The position numbers and the translations under genes are program-made. A model generated the notes under the pieces. It was not told the origin of the DNA. It searched no databases and saw nothing but the letters and a program-made list of their open reading frames with translations. Shown in pieces: positions 8,534-17,671 of a stretch of 64,000 nucleotides of DNA. Position 1 is the first letter of the stretch, and every line of letters begins with the position of its first letter. Location of the stretch: positions 434,001-498,000 of the forward strand of contig NZ_NOWF01000001.1 of the NCBI RefSeq assembly GCF_002245355.1, written 5' to 3'. Source of the stretch: Paludifilum halophilum. Lineage in GTDB: Bacteria; Bacillota; Bacilli; Thermoactinomycetales; DSM-45169.

Positions 8534-8672
8534 CTAGAGGTGTTGTGATTTTAGCACATCCTTGGTGGGTCGGGGTGGGGTTCCACACTCCGTTTCGTTA
8601 TTCTGACGAGCCAAAGGCACTCCGTGTGGAACCCCACCCTCCCGAACAGGGGTTTTGTCACAACGTTTCTAG
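8534..8672. repeat. 139-bp hairpin (MITE-like) element, copy A
   Basis: Begins and ends with CTAG and has 15-bp imperfect terminal inverted repeats (left CTAGAGGTGTTGTGA, right reading inward CTAGAAACGTTGTGA). Inside is a long stem: GGGTGGGGTTCCACAC pairs with GTGTGGAACCCCACCC. An equal-length copy differing at 6 positions lies at 27635-27773. No ORF inside. No target-site duplication is apparent beyond the terminal CTAG itself. Located 7 nt after the GntR gene stop. Confidence 0.85.
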
Positions 8673-8679
8673 GACTTTC

Positions 8680-9360
8680 TTATGACAGACGCCGGTGGAT
8701 CTCTTCCGCCACTTTGTCCATCGGGCGCAGCCAGTTGTTTCGCATTACCGCTTCAGCTTTTTTCCGATCCCCCTCCCGGAAAGCTTCGATCAAGGCGTCG
8801 TGCTCTTCGACAGAGGTACGCAACGGAATCAAAGGCTGTTCAAAGAACACATATTTCAACCGCCGAATATGAAGCTGCAGAAGCGAAGAAAAATCCAAAA
8901 TATACGTATTGTCAGCCGCTTCCAAGATCAGGCCGTGGAAGTCTTCGTCAATCGCCAGGGCCGTTTCCCTGTCTTTTTGCTCGATAGCCCGCGAAAATTT
9001 TTGATTCAATTCAGACAGCTGTTCGATTTGGCTGTCCTGAATCCGATCCGCCGCTATTTCGGCGGCCATCGATTCCAAGGCGGCCAAGGGCGGATACAAT
9101 TGGTACACATCCTCCGGATTCAGAGAAGTGACTCGTGTTTCCTTTCCGGGTCTCATTTCGATAAATCCTTGGATCTCCAGGATCTGCAAGGCTTCCCGGA
9201 TCGGTGTCCGGCTCACACCCATCGCCCGGGCCACTTCGGTATCCGCAATTTTTTCCCCCGGTTCCAGGGTTCCATCGGCAATCCATTGTTGCAATTGAGA
9301 TAATACTCGGCTTTTCACCGATGCTCGATCCAATTTGGGGGATTGTCCGGGAATCGGCAT
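8680..9360 (-). CDS. GntR-family transcriptional regulator with FCD domain
   Basis: A regulator of 226 aa. The N-terminal winged helix-turn-helix (residues about 10-75; TEVARAMGVSRTPIREALQ is the recognition region) is followed by an all-helical FCD ligand-binding domain with metal-type His/Asp positions (for example IDEDFHGLILEAADN). FadR-subfamily proteins usually control nearby catabolic genes in response to small acids. ATG 9360 follows AAGGAGGTGG. A perfect palindrome upstream suggests autoregulation. The bkd operon ends convergently upstream behind a terminator, so its targets are not obvious; the downstream EamA pair is possible. Confidence 0.85.
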   Translation of the reverse strand: MPIPGQSPKLDRASVKSRVLSQLQQWIADGTLEPGEKIADTEVARAMGVSRTPIREALQILEIQGFIEMRPGKETRVTSLNPEDVYQLYPPLAALESMAAEIAADRIQDSQIEQLSELNQKFSRAIEQKDRETALAIDEDFHGLILEAADNTYILDFSSLLQLHIRRLKYVFFEQPLIPLRTSVEEHDALIEAFREGDRKKAEAVMRNNWLRPMDKVAEEIHRRLS

Positions 9361-9386
9361 GCTTCCACCTCCTTGCTTTTCCATCC

Positions 9387-9413
9387 ATTATAGCATGATG
9401 CAATATATTGCAT
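9387..9413 (-). promoter_or_regulatory. Promoter -10 and palindromic operator of the GntR gene
   Basis: A minus-strand TATAAT (9392-9387) lies about 27 nt upstream of the GntR ATG. Just upstream, ATGCAATATATTGCAT (9398-9413) is a perfect 16-bp palindrome in the spacer/-35 zone, where a repressor would block RNA polymerase. GntR-type dimers bind such sites; autoregulation is inference. Confidence 0.6.
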
Positions 9414-9436
9414 ATCGGTTTTTGGAAAAAATACAA

Positions 9437-9465
9437 TAAAAAAATCCCCCTGTTGTAACAGGGGG
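9437..9465 (-). terminator. Terminator of the bkd operon
   Basis: Read leftward, CCCCCTGTT loops to AACAGGGGG and is followed by a run of T, 12 nt after the bkdB stop. Confidence 0.88.
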
Positions 9466-9476
9466 TGAAGGTTGGG

Positions 9477-10766
9477 TCAGATTTGCGAATCCGGGCCGTA
9501 TGCCTCCAGGTTTTCCTTGACCCGCTGCAGAAAGCGGCCGGCCATGAGTCCATCCAGGATCCGGTGGTCCAAGGAGAGACACAGGTTGACCAGATCGCGC
9601 ACGGCGATCATATCATCCTGGATGACCGGTTGCTTGACAATGGACTCCATCGAAAGAATCGCCGCCTGGGGATGATTGATAATCGGCTGGGAAGCGATTG
9701 AGCCGAAGGAGCCGGTATTATTGACAGTGAAGGTGCCCCCGGACAGATCATCCATCGACAGTTTTCCGGTCCGGGTTTTCTCCGCCAGATGATGGATCGA
9801 TTTAGCCAATCCGAGGATGCTTTTTTCGTCGGCGTCGTGAATGACCGGGACATACAGGGCATCCTCTGTAGCGACAGCGATGGAGATATTGATCCGCTTT
9901 TTGAGAATGATTTTGTCGCCGCCCCATTGGGAGTTCAGGTAAGGAAACTCCTTCAAGGCATCCACCACAGCCTTGATAGCAAAGGGCATATAAGTGAGAC
10001 TGATGCCCTCCCGCTGTTTAAACGCATCCTTGATCTTCTTTCGCAGCTTCACCAGACCGGTAACATCCGCCTGTACCATCGTCCAGGCATGGGGAGCTTC
10101 ATGCTTGCTGGTGGTCATCCGTTGGGCGATCGTTTTGCGTACACTGGTCAGCGGCACTTCCCGGTCGCCGGTCTCCGGCTGGGCGCCCTTCCGGTCAGGC
10201 TGAGCCGCAGCAGTCGGTTTTTTCGCCTCTTTCGGCGTTTCCTTCGCCGCAGGTTGCGGTTGGTCGGTTCCGGTTTGGCCGGATTCGATTAACCTCCGGA
10301 GGTCCTTCCGGGTAATCCGCCCGCCTCTTCCGGTCCCTTCCACTTGTTCCAGATCGATATCATGTTCCTGGGCCAAGCGCAATACCGCCGGAGAATAGCG
10401 TTTTTTCATGGAGGTGTCGCCAGCGGCTTCTTCCCCGGCGTCTTTTGTCGTGTTGGCAGTCTTCTCATCACCGGCATCAGGCTGATCCAAATCCCCGGCG
10501 TTTTTTTCAGCTGTACCGCCCCCTTCGCCTTCCGCGTCGACACGACAGATAATCTCACCAACTTCCACGGTGGTGCCCTCTTCGACGACGATTTCTTTCA
10601 GCGTACCTCTGACAGTCGCCGGAACTTCCGCATTAACCTTGTCTGTATCCACCTCACACAGGGGTTCGTATTTGCTGATCGCATCACCGGGCTGTTTTAA
10701 CCACTTGCTGATCGTTCCTTCAGTCACACTTTCTCCCAATTGAGGCATGGTAATATCGGTCGCCAT
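9477..10766 (-). CDS. bkdB: Branched-chain 2-oxoacid dehydrogenase E2 (dihydrolipoyl transacylase)
   Basis: The E2 core of the branched-chain keto-acid dehydrogenase, 429 aa. Order of domains: N-terminal lipoyl domain (about 1-78, lipoyl Lys43 in DTDKVN); an Ala/Lys/Asp-rich linker; peripheral subunit-binding domain (about 125-160, SPAVLRLAQEHDIDLEQVEG); and a C-terminal acyltransferase with the HRxxDG motif (DHRILDG, His401/Asp405). It transfers branched acyl groups to CoA. ATG 10766 with AAGGAGGAAAATC. Last gene of the operon. The operon context sets substrate as branched-chain keto acids rather than pyruvate. Confidence 0.93.
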   Translation of the reverse strand: MATDITMPQLGESVTEGTISKWLKQPGDAISKYEPLCEVDTDKVNAEVPATVRGTLKEIVVEEGTTVEVGEIICRVDAEGEGGGTAEKNAGDLDQPDAGDEKTANTTKDAGEEAAGDTSMKKRYSPAVLRLAQEHDIDLEQVEGTGRGGRITRKDLRRLIESGQTGTDQPQPAAKETPKEAKKPTAAAQPDRKGAQPETGDREVPLTSVRKTIAQRMTTSKHEAPHAWTMVQADVTGLVKLRKKIKDAFKQREGISLTYMPFAIKAVVDALKEFPYLNSQWGGDKIILKKRINISIAVATEDALYVPVIHDADEKSILGLAKSIHHLAEKTRTGKLSMDDLSGGTFTVNNTGSFGSIASQPIINHPQAAILSMESIVKQPVIQDDMIAVRDLVNLCLSLDHRILDGLMAGRFLQRVKENLEAYGPDSQI

Positions 10767-10826
10767 GATTTTCCTCCTTGTTGCGCCGGGACGGAACCCG
10801 GTCCGAGTCTGCCAGCTTCATCGACC

Positions 10827-11810
10827 TCAAAATTCCGCCAAGTCCCGGATGGCGGCAGTCACTTTCTCCGGATTCAGGATGAACTCTTTTTCAAGGGGAG
10901 GACTGTAGGGCATCGCCGGGACATCAGGGCCGCACAAACGGCGAACCGGGGCATCCAGCTCAAAGAAGGCGTGTTCCGCGATCACCGACGCCACTTCGCC
11001 ACCGAAACCGCCGGTCAGGTTGTCCTCATGGATGATCAGTGCCTTACCCGTCCGGGCCACTGCTTCCAACACAGCTTCCCGATCCAGGGGCACCAGGGTA
11101 CGAAGATCCAGCACATGGACACTGATTCCTTCCTTCTCCAGTTCCTCCGCCGCTTTTAAGGCAAAATGAAGGGTCAACCCATAGGAAATCACGGTGACAT
11201 CCGTCCCTTCCCGCTTCACTTCCGCCTTGCCGATCGGCACGGTATAGTCTTCCTCCGGCACTTCACCTTTGATCAGACGATAGCACCGTTTATGTTCGAA
11301 AAAGAGGACCGGATCCTCGTCCCGGACGGCACTCTTCAACAGACCCTTCACATCGTGGGGGGTCGACGGGGTGACGATTTTCAGGCCCGGGACCCCGGCG
11401 AAAATTTTTTCCACACTCTGGGAATGATAGAGTGCCCCGTGAACACCGCCGCCGTATGGGGCCCGGATCACCATCGGACAGTGCCAGCTGTTATTGGAAC
11501 GATAACGCATCTTGGCCGCTTCGCTGACGATCTGATTGACCGCCGGCATAATAAAATCGGCGAACTGCATCTCCGCCACCGGCCGCATTCCATAAACGGA
11601 AGCACCGATGGAAACCCCGGCGATGGCGGATTCCGTCAAGGGAGTATCCAACACCCGCTCCGGGCCGAAATCCTCGATCAATCCGCCGGTAGCGCGGAAA
11701 ACACCTCCCCGGACACCGACATCCTCACCGAGAACGAATACCTTTTCGTCCCGCTCCATCTCTTCCCGGAGAGCCTGGGTTACCGCATCGATATAGGAAA
11801 TCACCGGCAT
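10827..11810 (-). CDS. bkdAB: Branched-chain 2-oxoacid dehydrogenase E1 beta
   Basis: Transketolase-like pyrimidine-binding chain of E1, 327 aa. Family features: ALREEMERDEKVFVLGEDVG near the N-terminus, TPLTESAIAG, then the C-terminal transketolase domain with HEDNLTGGFGGEV. It pairs with E1 alpha to decarboxylate keto acids of Val, Leu and Ile. ATG 11810 (MPVISYIDA) follows AGGAGGAGAGG; an extended frame upstream would overlap bkdAA and is unlike the family. Gap to bkdAA 13 nt, indicating co-translation. Confidence 0.93.
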   Translation of the reverse strand: MPVISYIDAVTQALREEMERDEKVFVLGEDVGVRGGVFRATGGLIEDFGPERVLDTPLTESAIAGVSIGASVYGMRPVAEMQFADFIMPAVNQIVSEAAKMRYRSNNSWHCPMVIRAPYGGGVHGALYHSQSVEKIFAGVPGLKIVTPSTPHDVKGLLKSAVRDEDPVLFFEHKRCYRLIKGEVPEEDYTVPIGKAEVKREGTDVTVISYGLTLHFALKAAEELEKEGISVHVLDLRTLVPLDREAVLEAVARTGKALIIHEDNLTGGFGGEVASVIAEHAFFELDAPVRRLCGPDVPAMPYSPPLEKEFILNPEKVTAAIRDLAEF

Positions 11811-11823
11811 GATTCCTCTCCTC

Positions 11824-12816
11824 CTATTCCGCGTAAACGTGGGTATATGTTTGTTCCGGTTCCGGATAGGGAGCCTCCTCGGCATATTCCGTTGCATCGT
11901 CCACGTCCTTGGCAATCTCCTGATTGAGGGCCTGTTCCTTTTCCTCCGTCAGAACGCCTGCATCTTGGAGATACTTTTTGAACTGAACGAGGGAATCCTT
12001 CTTCCGGGCTTCTTCCACTTCCTCAACTTCACGGTAGGTCCGGTCGTCATCATCACTGGAATGGGGAACCAATCGGTAGGAAACCGCTTCAATCAGCGTC
12101 GGCCCCTCTCCCCGGCGCGCCCGCTCAGCGGCCTGTTTGACGGCTTCGTAGACGTTAAGGGGATCATTGCCGTCCACTTCCACCCCCGGAAAACCGTATC
12201 CTTCTCCCCGAGCGGCCACGCTGCCTCCGGCCAATTGTTTCTCTACAGGGACGGAGATGGCGTACTTGTTGTTTTCACACAGGAAAATCACCGGAAGGTT
12301 GTGGACACCGGCGAAGTTCAACCCCTCATGGAAATCCCCCTGATTGCTGGAACCTTCGCCGAAGGCCGTCAAAGCCACCTCGTCTTTTTTCTCCATTTTG
12401 GACGCCAATGCCACACCGACGGCGTGGAGAAGTTGGGTCGTTACCGGGCTGGAACCGGAAACGATGCGATAACGGCTGTCTCCGTAGTGGCCGGGCATCT
12501 GACGACCCCCGCTGTTGGGATCCTCTGCCTTGGCGAAAGCGGACAGCATCTGATCCCGAGTCGTCTGCCCGAAAACGAGAACCATGCCCAAGTCCCGATA
12601 ATAGGGGCAGAGCCAGTCTTTCTCCCGGTTCAGAGCAAACGCCGCCCCAACCTGAGTCGCTTCCTGCCCTTGACAGGAAATGACAAAGGGGATTTTACCG
12701 GCGCGATTAAGCAACCACATCCGTTCGTCGATTTTCCGGGCCAAAAGCATGTAACGGTACATGTCCAACACTTGCTCGTCGGTCAAGCCGAGTCTCTCAT
12801 GTCGAGATTGTCCCAT
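11824..12816 (-). CDS. bkdAA: Branched-chain 2-oxoacid dehydrogenase E1 alpha
   Basis: Thiamine-diphosphate-binding chain of E1, 330 aa. The ThDP/Mg motif is visible as GEGSSNQGDFHEGLNFA followed by ENNKYAIS, and a phosphorylation-loop-like YRLVPHSSDDDDRTYR segment is present. ATG 12816 is preceded by GGAGGGTTCCCCT. The C-terminus is unusually acidic and Glu/Pro-rich. Forms an alpha2-beta2 E1 with bkdAB. Order lpdV-bkdAA-bkdAB-bkdB equals that in B. subtilis. Confidence 0.94.
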   Translation of the reverse strand: MGQSRHERLGLTDEQVLDMYRYMLLARKIDERMWLLNRAGKIPFVISCQGQEATQVGAAFALNREKDWLCPYYRDLGMVLVFGQTTRDQMLSAFAKAEDPNSGGRQMPGHYGDSRYRIVSGSSPVTTQLLHAVGVALASKMEKKDEVALTAFGEGSSNQGDFHEGLNFAGVHNLPVIFLCENNKYAISVPVEKQLAGGSVAARGEGYGFPGVEVDGNDPLNVYEAVKQAAERARRGEGPTLIEAVSYRLVPHSSDDDDRTYREVEEVEEARKKDSLVQFKKYLQDAGVLTEEKEQALNQEIAKDVDDATEYAEEAPYPEPEQTYTHVYAE

Positions 12817-12846
12817 AGGGGAACCCTCCGATCCTGATAACGTTTT

Positions 12847-14274
12847 TTAAGCGGAATGAATCGGTTGACCATCCATCGCCATCGCCACTTCCCCGTAGGC
12901 TTCAGATAAAGTCGGATGGGGATGGATCGCCTGACCGATCTCCCAGGGAGTGGCATCCAGTACTTTGGCCAAACCCGCTTCGGAGATCAGATCCGTGGCA
13001 TGAGGGCCAATCATGTGAACACCCAGGATATCCTCCGTTTTCTTATCGGAGATCAGCTTGATGAAACCATCGGACTCGCCGAAAACCAACGATTTTCCGA
13101 GGGCGCGGAAGGGGAACTTACCCGTCTTTACATCAAATCCCTTCTCTTTGGCTTCTTCCTCGGTCAGACCCAAGCTGCCGATTTCCGGTCGACTATATGT
13201 ACAACGGGGCACAAGCAAGGGATCAATCGGATGCGGATTTTTCCCGGCCATGTGCTCCACCGCCAGGATCCCCTCATGAGAAGCGACATGAGCCAGCTGG
13301 TAACCCCCGATGACGTCACCAATGGCATAAATATGGGATTCAGCGGTTTGCATATACTCATTGACCCGGATAAACCCTTTTTCCGTCTTGACCGATGTGT
13401 TCTGCAACCCGATGTCCTCGGTATTGGGCCGGCGCCCCACCGAGATCAGTAGACGCTGTGCCGTCAGTGTCTTCTTCTCTTCCTTCTTTTCCACCTGGAG
13501 GGAGACGGAGTCCGACTTCTTCTCTACCGTTTCCGGAAGCACTTTGGCTCCGGTCATCACTTTTACTTTGCGTTTTTTCAAGAGACGAGTCATCTCTTTG
13601 CTCACATCGGGATCCTCAAAGGGAAGAATCCGGTCGGCAAACTCGACAACGGTCACATCCACACCGAAATCATTCAACATGGACGCCCATTCAATGCCGA
13701 TCACCCCGCCGCCGACGATCACGATGGACTCCGGCAGGGACTCCATTTCCAGGGCATGATCGGAATTGATAATTCGGTTTCCGTCCGTTTCCAACCCCGG
13801 CAGCGACCGGGGGCGGGAACCCGTGCCGATGATTACGTACCGGGGCACCAGCATATCGTTCTCGCCGCCGTCGGCCCTCTCCACGGAGATGGTCCCTGCC
13901 TGCGGGGAAAAGATGGAGGGACCCAAAATGCGACCGGTTCCCTCATAAACCGCCACCCCGTTTTTCTTAAGCAAATGGTGGACACCTTTGAAAAGCTGAT
14001 CCTTGACTTTATTCTTCCGCTGCTGAACCCGGTTCATGTCCAGTTCAACCTCTTGTGCGGTAATGCCGTAATCTTCACTGTGTTTCATTTCATGGTAAAG
14101 TTCGGCGCTTCGCAACATCGATTTCGAAGGGATGCACCCCTTATGGAGACAAACGCCCCCCACCTTCTCCTTTTCAATCACAGCTGTCTTCATGCCGAGC
14201 TGGGCTGCGCGAATCGCGGCTACATAACCGCCGGGACCCGCACCCAACACGACCAGATCCAGATTATCCGCCAT
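12847..14274 (-). CDS. lpdV: Dihydrolipoamide dehydrogenase (E3) of the bkd complex
   Basis: FAD/NAD disulphide oxidoreductase of 475 aa that reoxidises lipoamide. Visible: FAD-binding [20 protein letters not shown], redox-active disulphide in [16 protein letters not shown]-binding [12 protein letters not shown], second FAD segment [14 protein letters not shown] and the C-terminal HPHPTLSEA catalytic His-Glu. Its start overlaps the end of buk by 11 nt, suggesting translational coupling. Operon position marks it as the branched-chain-specific E3. Confidence 0.94.
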   Translation of the reverse strand: MADNLDLVVLGAGPGGYVAAIRAAQLGMKTAVIEKEKVGGVCLHKGCIPSKSMLRSAELYHEMKHSEDYGITAQEVELDMNRVQQRKNKVKDQLFKGVHHLLKKNGVAVYEGTGRILGPSIFSPQAGTISVERADGGENDMLVPRYVIIGTGSRPRSLPGLETDGNRIINSDHALEMESLPESIVIVGGGVIGIEWASMLNDFGVDVTVVEFADRILPFEDPDVSKEMTRLLKKRKVKVMTGAKVLPETVEKKSDSVSLQVEKKEEKKTLTAQRLLISVGRRPNTEDIGLQNTSVKTEKGFIRVNEYMQTAESHIYAIGDVIGGYQLAHVASHEGILAVEHMAGKNPHPIDPLLVPRCTYSRPEIGSLGLTEEEAKEKGFDVKTGKFPFRALGKSLVFGESDGFIKLISDKKTEDILGVHMIGPHATDLISEAGLAKVLDATPWEIGQAIHPHPTLSEAYGEVAMAMDGQPIHSA

Positions 14275-15382
14275 CCGAAACTTCAGCTCCCTCTACAGAT
14301 TCTCCGTTGGGGTATTCACGCGCTTTTTCTTCACCGCGGATCACCCGGAGCGCCCCTTCCACCAAAGCTTGGAGCTCGTTTTCTCCGGGGGCGACAAAAA
14401 CCGGGGCAATCCAGGATACCCGCTTCTCGATCTCTCCCGTAAACACCTTCCCGTATGCCAGGCCGCCGGTCAACACAATGCCGTCGACCTTTCCTTCCAA
14501 CACCGTCGAGCAGGAACCGATTTCCTTGGCCACTTGGTAGGCCATCGCCGTATAGACCAACCGGGCCTGTTCGTCTCCATCCTCGATTCGGGCTTCCACC
14601 TCCCGGGCATCCGTCGTCCCGAGATAACCCATGAGACCGCCCTGACCCACGATCATCTTCATCGTTTCACTGGGAAAAAACTTCCCGGAATAGCTGATCG
14701 ACACCAGATCGCCGACAGGAAGAGTCCCCGCCCGTTCCGGTGAAAAGGGGCCTTCTCCGTGAAGCCCGTTGTTCACGTCGATCACCTGTCCCCGACGGTG
14801 AGCTCCGACCGTGATTCCACCGCCCATGTGGGCGACGACCAGGTTGACCTCATGATAGCGTTTTCCCAAGTTTGCAGCAATGCGTCGGGCGACCGCTTTT
14901 TGGTTAAGAGCGTGAAAAATGCTCCGTCTCTCGATCCGTGGAGCTCCGGAAATCCGGGCAATGGGTTCCAGTTCATCCACCACCACGGGATCGACGATGA
15001 ATGCGGGGATATTCAGCTCATCGGCAATATCGTCAGCGAGTACAGCACCGAGGTTGGAAGCGTGCTCGCCGTAACGCCCGGACTTCAAATCCTCCAGCAT
15101 GGTTTCATTGACCGCGTAGGTACCTCCCGAGATGGGGCGAAGCAGTCCCCCCCGCCCGACCACGGCATTCAAGCGGGTCAGGTTCATCCCTTCCCGGTCC
15201 AGAGTGTCCAGGATCACTCGCTTTCGGAAAGGGTACTGTTCAAAGAGATCCGAGTACTTGGCCAGCTCCTTGTCGTCATGGCGCAACGTCTTTTCCAACA
15301 CTTTTTTTTCGTCATCATAAACCCCGATCTTCGTCGAAGTGGAACCGGGATTAATCGCCAGCACCCGAATGGGTTCCTGCAC
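14264..15382 (-). CDS. buk: Butyrate/branched-chain fatty acid kinase
   Basis: An acetokinase-family kinase of 372 aa that makes ATP from butyryl- or isobutyryl/isovaleryl-phosphate. The N-terminal [14 protein letters not shown] phosphate loop, [13 protein letters not shown] and VLTGGLAYG are family signatures. Start GTG 15382, with AGGAAGG about 12 nt upstream; no better start is seen. With Ptb it can drain branched acyl-CoA to the free acids with substrate-level phosphorylation. Located between bcd and lpdV as in B. subtilis. Confidence 0.93.
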   Translation of the reverse strand: MQEPIRVLAINPGSTSTKIGVYDDEKKVLEKTLRHDDKELAKYSDLFEQYPFRKRVILDTLDREGMNLTRLNAVVGRGGLLRPISGGTYAVNETMLEDLKSGRYGEHASNLGAVLADDIADELNIPAFIVDPVVVDELEPIARISGAPRIERRSIFHALNQKAVARRIAANLGKRYHEVNLVVAHMGGGITVGAHRRGQVIDVNNGLHGEGPFSPERAGTLPVGDLVSISYSGKFFPSETMKMIVGQGGLMGYLGTTDAREVEARIEDGDEQARLVYTAMAYQVAKEIGSCSTVLEGKVDGIVLTGGLAYGKVFTGEIEKRVSWIAPVFVAPGENELQALVEGALRVIRGEEKAREYPNGESVEGAEVSDGG

Positions 15383-15400
15383 GTTATCACACGACCTTCC

Positions 15401-16501
15401 TTACCGAGTCACCATGTTGAGAATGTTTCGCTCGTTCATTAAAAAGGTACTGCGAGAATGGTGCATCGACTGAATCCGCTCTTCCGCCATTCGATCCGCC
15501 GCCTGATTGCTGGGGATGTGATCCCGCTTGGAGATTTCAAAAATCCGTTGGATCTTCTGATAAATCCCCTCCACCTTTTTCATCGCGCGGTCCCGGTTAT
15601 ATCCGATTAATTCGTCGGCCACATTGATCACTCCGCCGGCATTGATCACGTAATCCGGAGTATAGACGATCCCTTTTTCATAAAGGATATCTCCGTGTTT
15701 GTCCTCTTTTAATTGATTATTGGCGGAACCGGCGATCACGCGGCAGCTCAACCGGTCGATCGTATCATCGTTGATAATCGCCCCCAGGGCACAAGGGGAG
15801 AAAATATCGCAGTCTACATCGTAGATTCGGTCGGGATCCACGGTTTCCGCATCGAAATCCCGGACCGCCCGCTGCATATTCTCCTGGTTGATGTCGGTCA
15901 CGATCAGTTTGGCGCCTTCTTCGTGCAGGTATTTGCAAAGATGGTAGGCTACATGACCCACCCCTTGTACGGCTACGGTTTTTCCTTCCAGGGAATCATC
16001 CCCAAAAGCTTCTTCGGCGGCGGCCTTCATACCCATGTAACAGCCGTAGGCCGTTACCGGAGACGGATTGCCGCTGGAGCCGAAAGCGGGAGAAATCCCG
16101 GTGACAAATCGGGTCTCCTCATGAATCAGATCCATGTCTTCCACAGTGGTACCCACATCTTCCGCAGTGATATAACGGCCGTTCAACCCTTGAATAAAGC
16201 GTCCGAACGCACGGAACATCGCTTCATTCTTATCCTTTTTGGGATCACCGATGATCACCGTTTTTCCTCCGCCGAGGTTGAGTCCCGCCGCCGCATTTTT
16301 ATAGGTCATCCCGCGGGCCAGACGCAGGGCATCGACGATGGCATCCTCTTCCGAATCATAGGTCCACATCCGGGTCCCGCCCAGAGCGGGACCCAACGTG
16401 GTATCGTGAATGGCGATAATCGCTTTTAAACCGGAGGACTCGTCGTGACAAAAGACCAGCTGCTCATAATCGTATTTTCCCAGGGATTCGAATATCTTCA
16501 T
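15401..16501 (-). CDS. bcd: Leucine (branched-chain amino acid) dehydrogenase
   Basis: NAD-dependent oxidative deaminase of Leu, Val and Ile, 366 aa. Substrate region: LGGTRMW and catalytic Lys in GGGKTV. NAD-binding Rossmann fingerprint is GVGHVAYHL. The conserved ANNQL and [12 protein letters not shown] follow. ATG 16501 ([11 protein letters not shown]) has GAGGAGG about 10 nt upstream; the nine extra codons upstream are not family-like. It supplies the keto acids for the Bkd complex encoded downstream. Confidence 0.93.
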   Translation of the reverse strand: MKIFESLGKYDYEQLVFCHDESSGLKAIIAIHDTTLGPALGGTRMWTYDSEEDAIVDALRLARGMTYKNAAAGLNLGGGKTVIIGDPKKDKNEAMFRAFGRFIQGLNGRYITAEDVGTTVEDMDLIHEETRFVTGISPAFGSSGNPSPVTAYGCYMGMKAAAEEAFGDDSLEGKTVAVQGVGHVAYHLCKYLHEEGAKLIVTDINQENMQRAVRDFDAETVDPDRIYDVDCDIFSPCALGAIINDDTIDRLSCRVIAGSANNQLKEDKHGDILYEKGIVYTPDYVINAGGVINVADELIGYNRDRAMKKVEGIYQKIQRIFEISKRDHIPSNQAADRMAEERIQSMHHSRSTFLMNERNILNMVTR

Positions 16502-16524
16502 TTTCAAACGCCTCCTCGCTATGG

Positions 16525-17436
16525 TCACTTCCGGTAATCGGCCTGCAGAACGGCCAGCGCAATGGAGTTCAGCTTGGCTTCATGGGAATCCGCCCGGGAA
16601 GTGAGAACCACCGGAACAGAGGCCCCCTGCACCAGTGCACCGATCCGGGCCTTGGCGAAATAAACCATGGACTTGTATAACATATTGCCCGCTTCGATAT
16701 CCGGGACGAGTAACACATCCGCCCGGCCCGCCACCGGACTGTCGATCTTCTTGTGCTCCGCCGCATCGACGGAAACCGCATTATCCAAAGCAAAGGGACC
16801 GTCCACCTGAGCTCCCCGAATCTGACCCCGGCGGCTCATCTGAGCCAAAGCAGCAGCGTCCAGTGTGGGAGACATATTGGGGTTGACGACTTCGACGGCT
16901 CCCAGAACAGCGATTTTCGGATCGGTTTGGCCCAGGGAATGGCATAGATCGGTGACATTATCCACGATCTGCACTTTCTCTTTCAGGTCCGGACTCACAT
17001 TGAGAGCAGGGTCTGTCACATGGATCAGCCGGTCATACCCCGGTACTTCAAAGGTAGCGATATGGCTCAGCACTTTGCGGCCGCGCAAACCTTTCTCCTT
17101 GTTTAAAACGGCACGCAGAAAGTCCGAGGTTTGGACCATCCCCTTCATCACGACATCGGCGACCCCGTCGCGAACCGCCCTTACGGCATCACTGCAAGCG
17201 ATCACCGGGTCGGCTTGGTGGGAAATTTCCTGTTCTTCCAGGGATAAATCGATCTCCCCGGCTATTTCCCGAATGCGTCCTTCGTCGCCGTACAAGCGAA
17301 AGTCGGCGATCCTTCGCTTTTTGGCGTCGGCGACCGCTTCCAACACCTCCCGGTCATCCGCAGCCGCGACAGCGACTGTGACAGCTTCCAATGTTTCCGC
17401 CTTCTCAAGGATTTGTTCAAAACTTCGCATCTCCAT
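16525..17436 (-). CDS. ptb: Phosphate butyryltransferase
   Basis: Exchanges CoA for phosphate on (branched) butyryl-CoA, feeding Buk; 303 aa of the phosphotransacylase family. Recognisable stretches are [29 protein letters not shown] and [12 protein letters not shown]. The start chosen is ATG 17436 (MEMRSFEQ), 7 nt after GGAGTGG; the ATG two codons later is too close to any Shine-Dalgarno. First gene of the operon, with a sigma-54 promoter about 90-105 nt upstream. Confidence 0.92.
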   Translation of the reverse strand: MEMRSFEQILEKAETLEAVTVAVAAADDREVLEAVADAKKRRIADFRLYGDEGRIREIAGEIDLSLEEQEISHQADPVIACSDAVRAVRDGVADVVMKGMVQTSDFLRAVLNKEKGLRGRKVLSHIATFEVPGYDRLIHVTDPALNVSPDLKEKVQIVDNVTDLCHSLGQTDPKIAVLGAVEVVNPNMSPTLDAAALAQMSRRGQIRGAQVDGPFALDNAVSVDAAEHKKIDSPVAGRADVLLVPDIEAGNMLYKSMVYFAKARIGALVQGASVPVVLTSRADSHEAKLNSIALAVLQADYRK

Positions 17437-17526
17437 CGAACATCCACTCCATTCCCGACCAACTACATTTATTGCAGGTTGAGTCGTATCTATCATTAGC
17501 GAAATGGCCGGTCACCATGCAATCAT

Positions 17527-17542
17527 TGCAAATACCATGCCA
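17527..17542 (-). promoter_or_regulatory. Sigma-54 (-24/-12) promoter of the ptb-bkd operon
   Basis: TGGCATGGTATTTGCA on the minus strand has the invariant GG and GC exactly 10 nt apart (consensus TGGCAC-N5-TTGCA). It lies between ptb and the activator gene bkdR, whose product is a sigma-54 enhancer-binding protein. Confidence 0.88.
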
Positions 17543-17616
17543 CTGATCGTGGGAAACGGAAAACCGCCTTTGTAAAGGAAAAAGGCGAGAATAGGATTTA
17601 AACACAGGAAAATAGC

Positions 17617-17667
17617 CTGCAACTTTTTGCAGACCCCATGATCGTTCTTTCCTGCAATTTTTTGCAG
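17617..17667. promoter_or_regulatory. Two tandem palindromic activator (BkdR) binding sites
   Basis: Two 16-bp inverted repeats, CTGCAA-N4-TTGCAG, at 17617-17632 and 17652-17667. Their starts are 35 bp apart. They lie 75-140 bp upstream of the -24/-12 promoter and just after the bkdR stop. Position and symmetry fit upstream activating sequences; binding by BkdR is inferred. Confidence 0.8.
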
Positions 17668-17671
17668 ACAG

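Noticed and set aside
7944-8588. 214-codon minus-strand frame starting in the repeat
   Set aside because: Overlaps the EamA transporter in another frame and runs out of the hairpin element; it has a Shine-Dalgarno-like run only because the EamA site lies within it.
11809-12837. 342-codon open frame on the plus strand
   Set aside because: Antisense to bkdAA; no family features; the opposite strand has all E1-alpha motifs.
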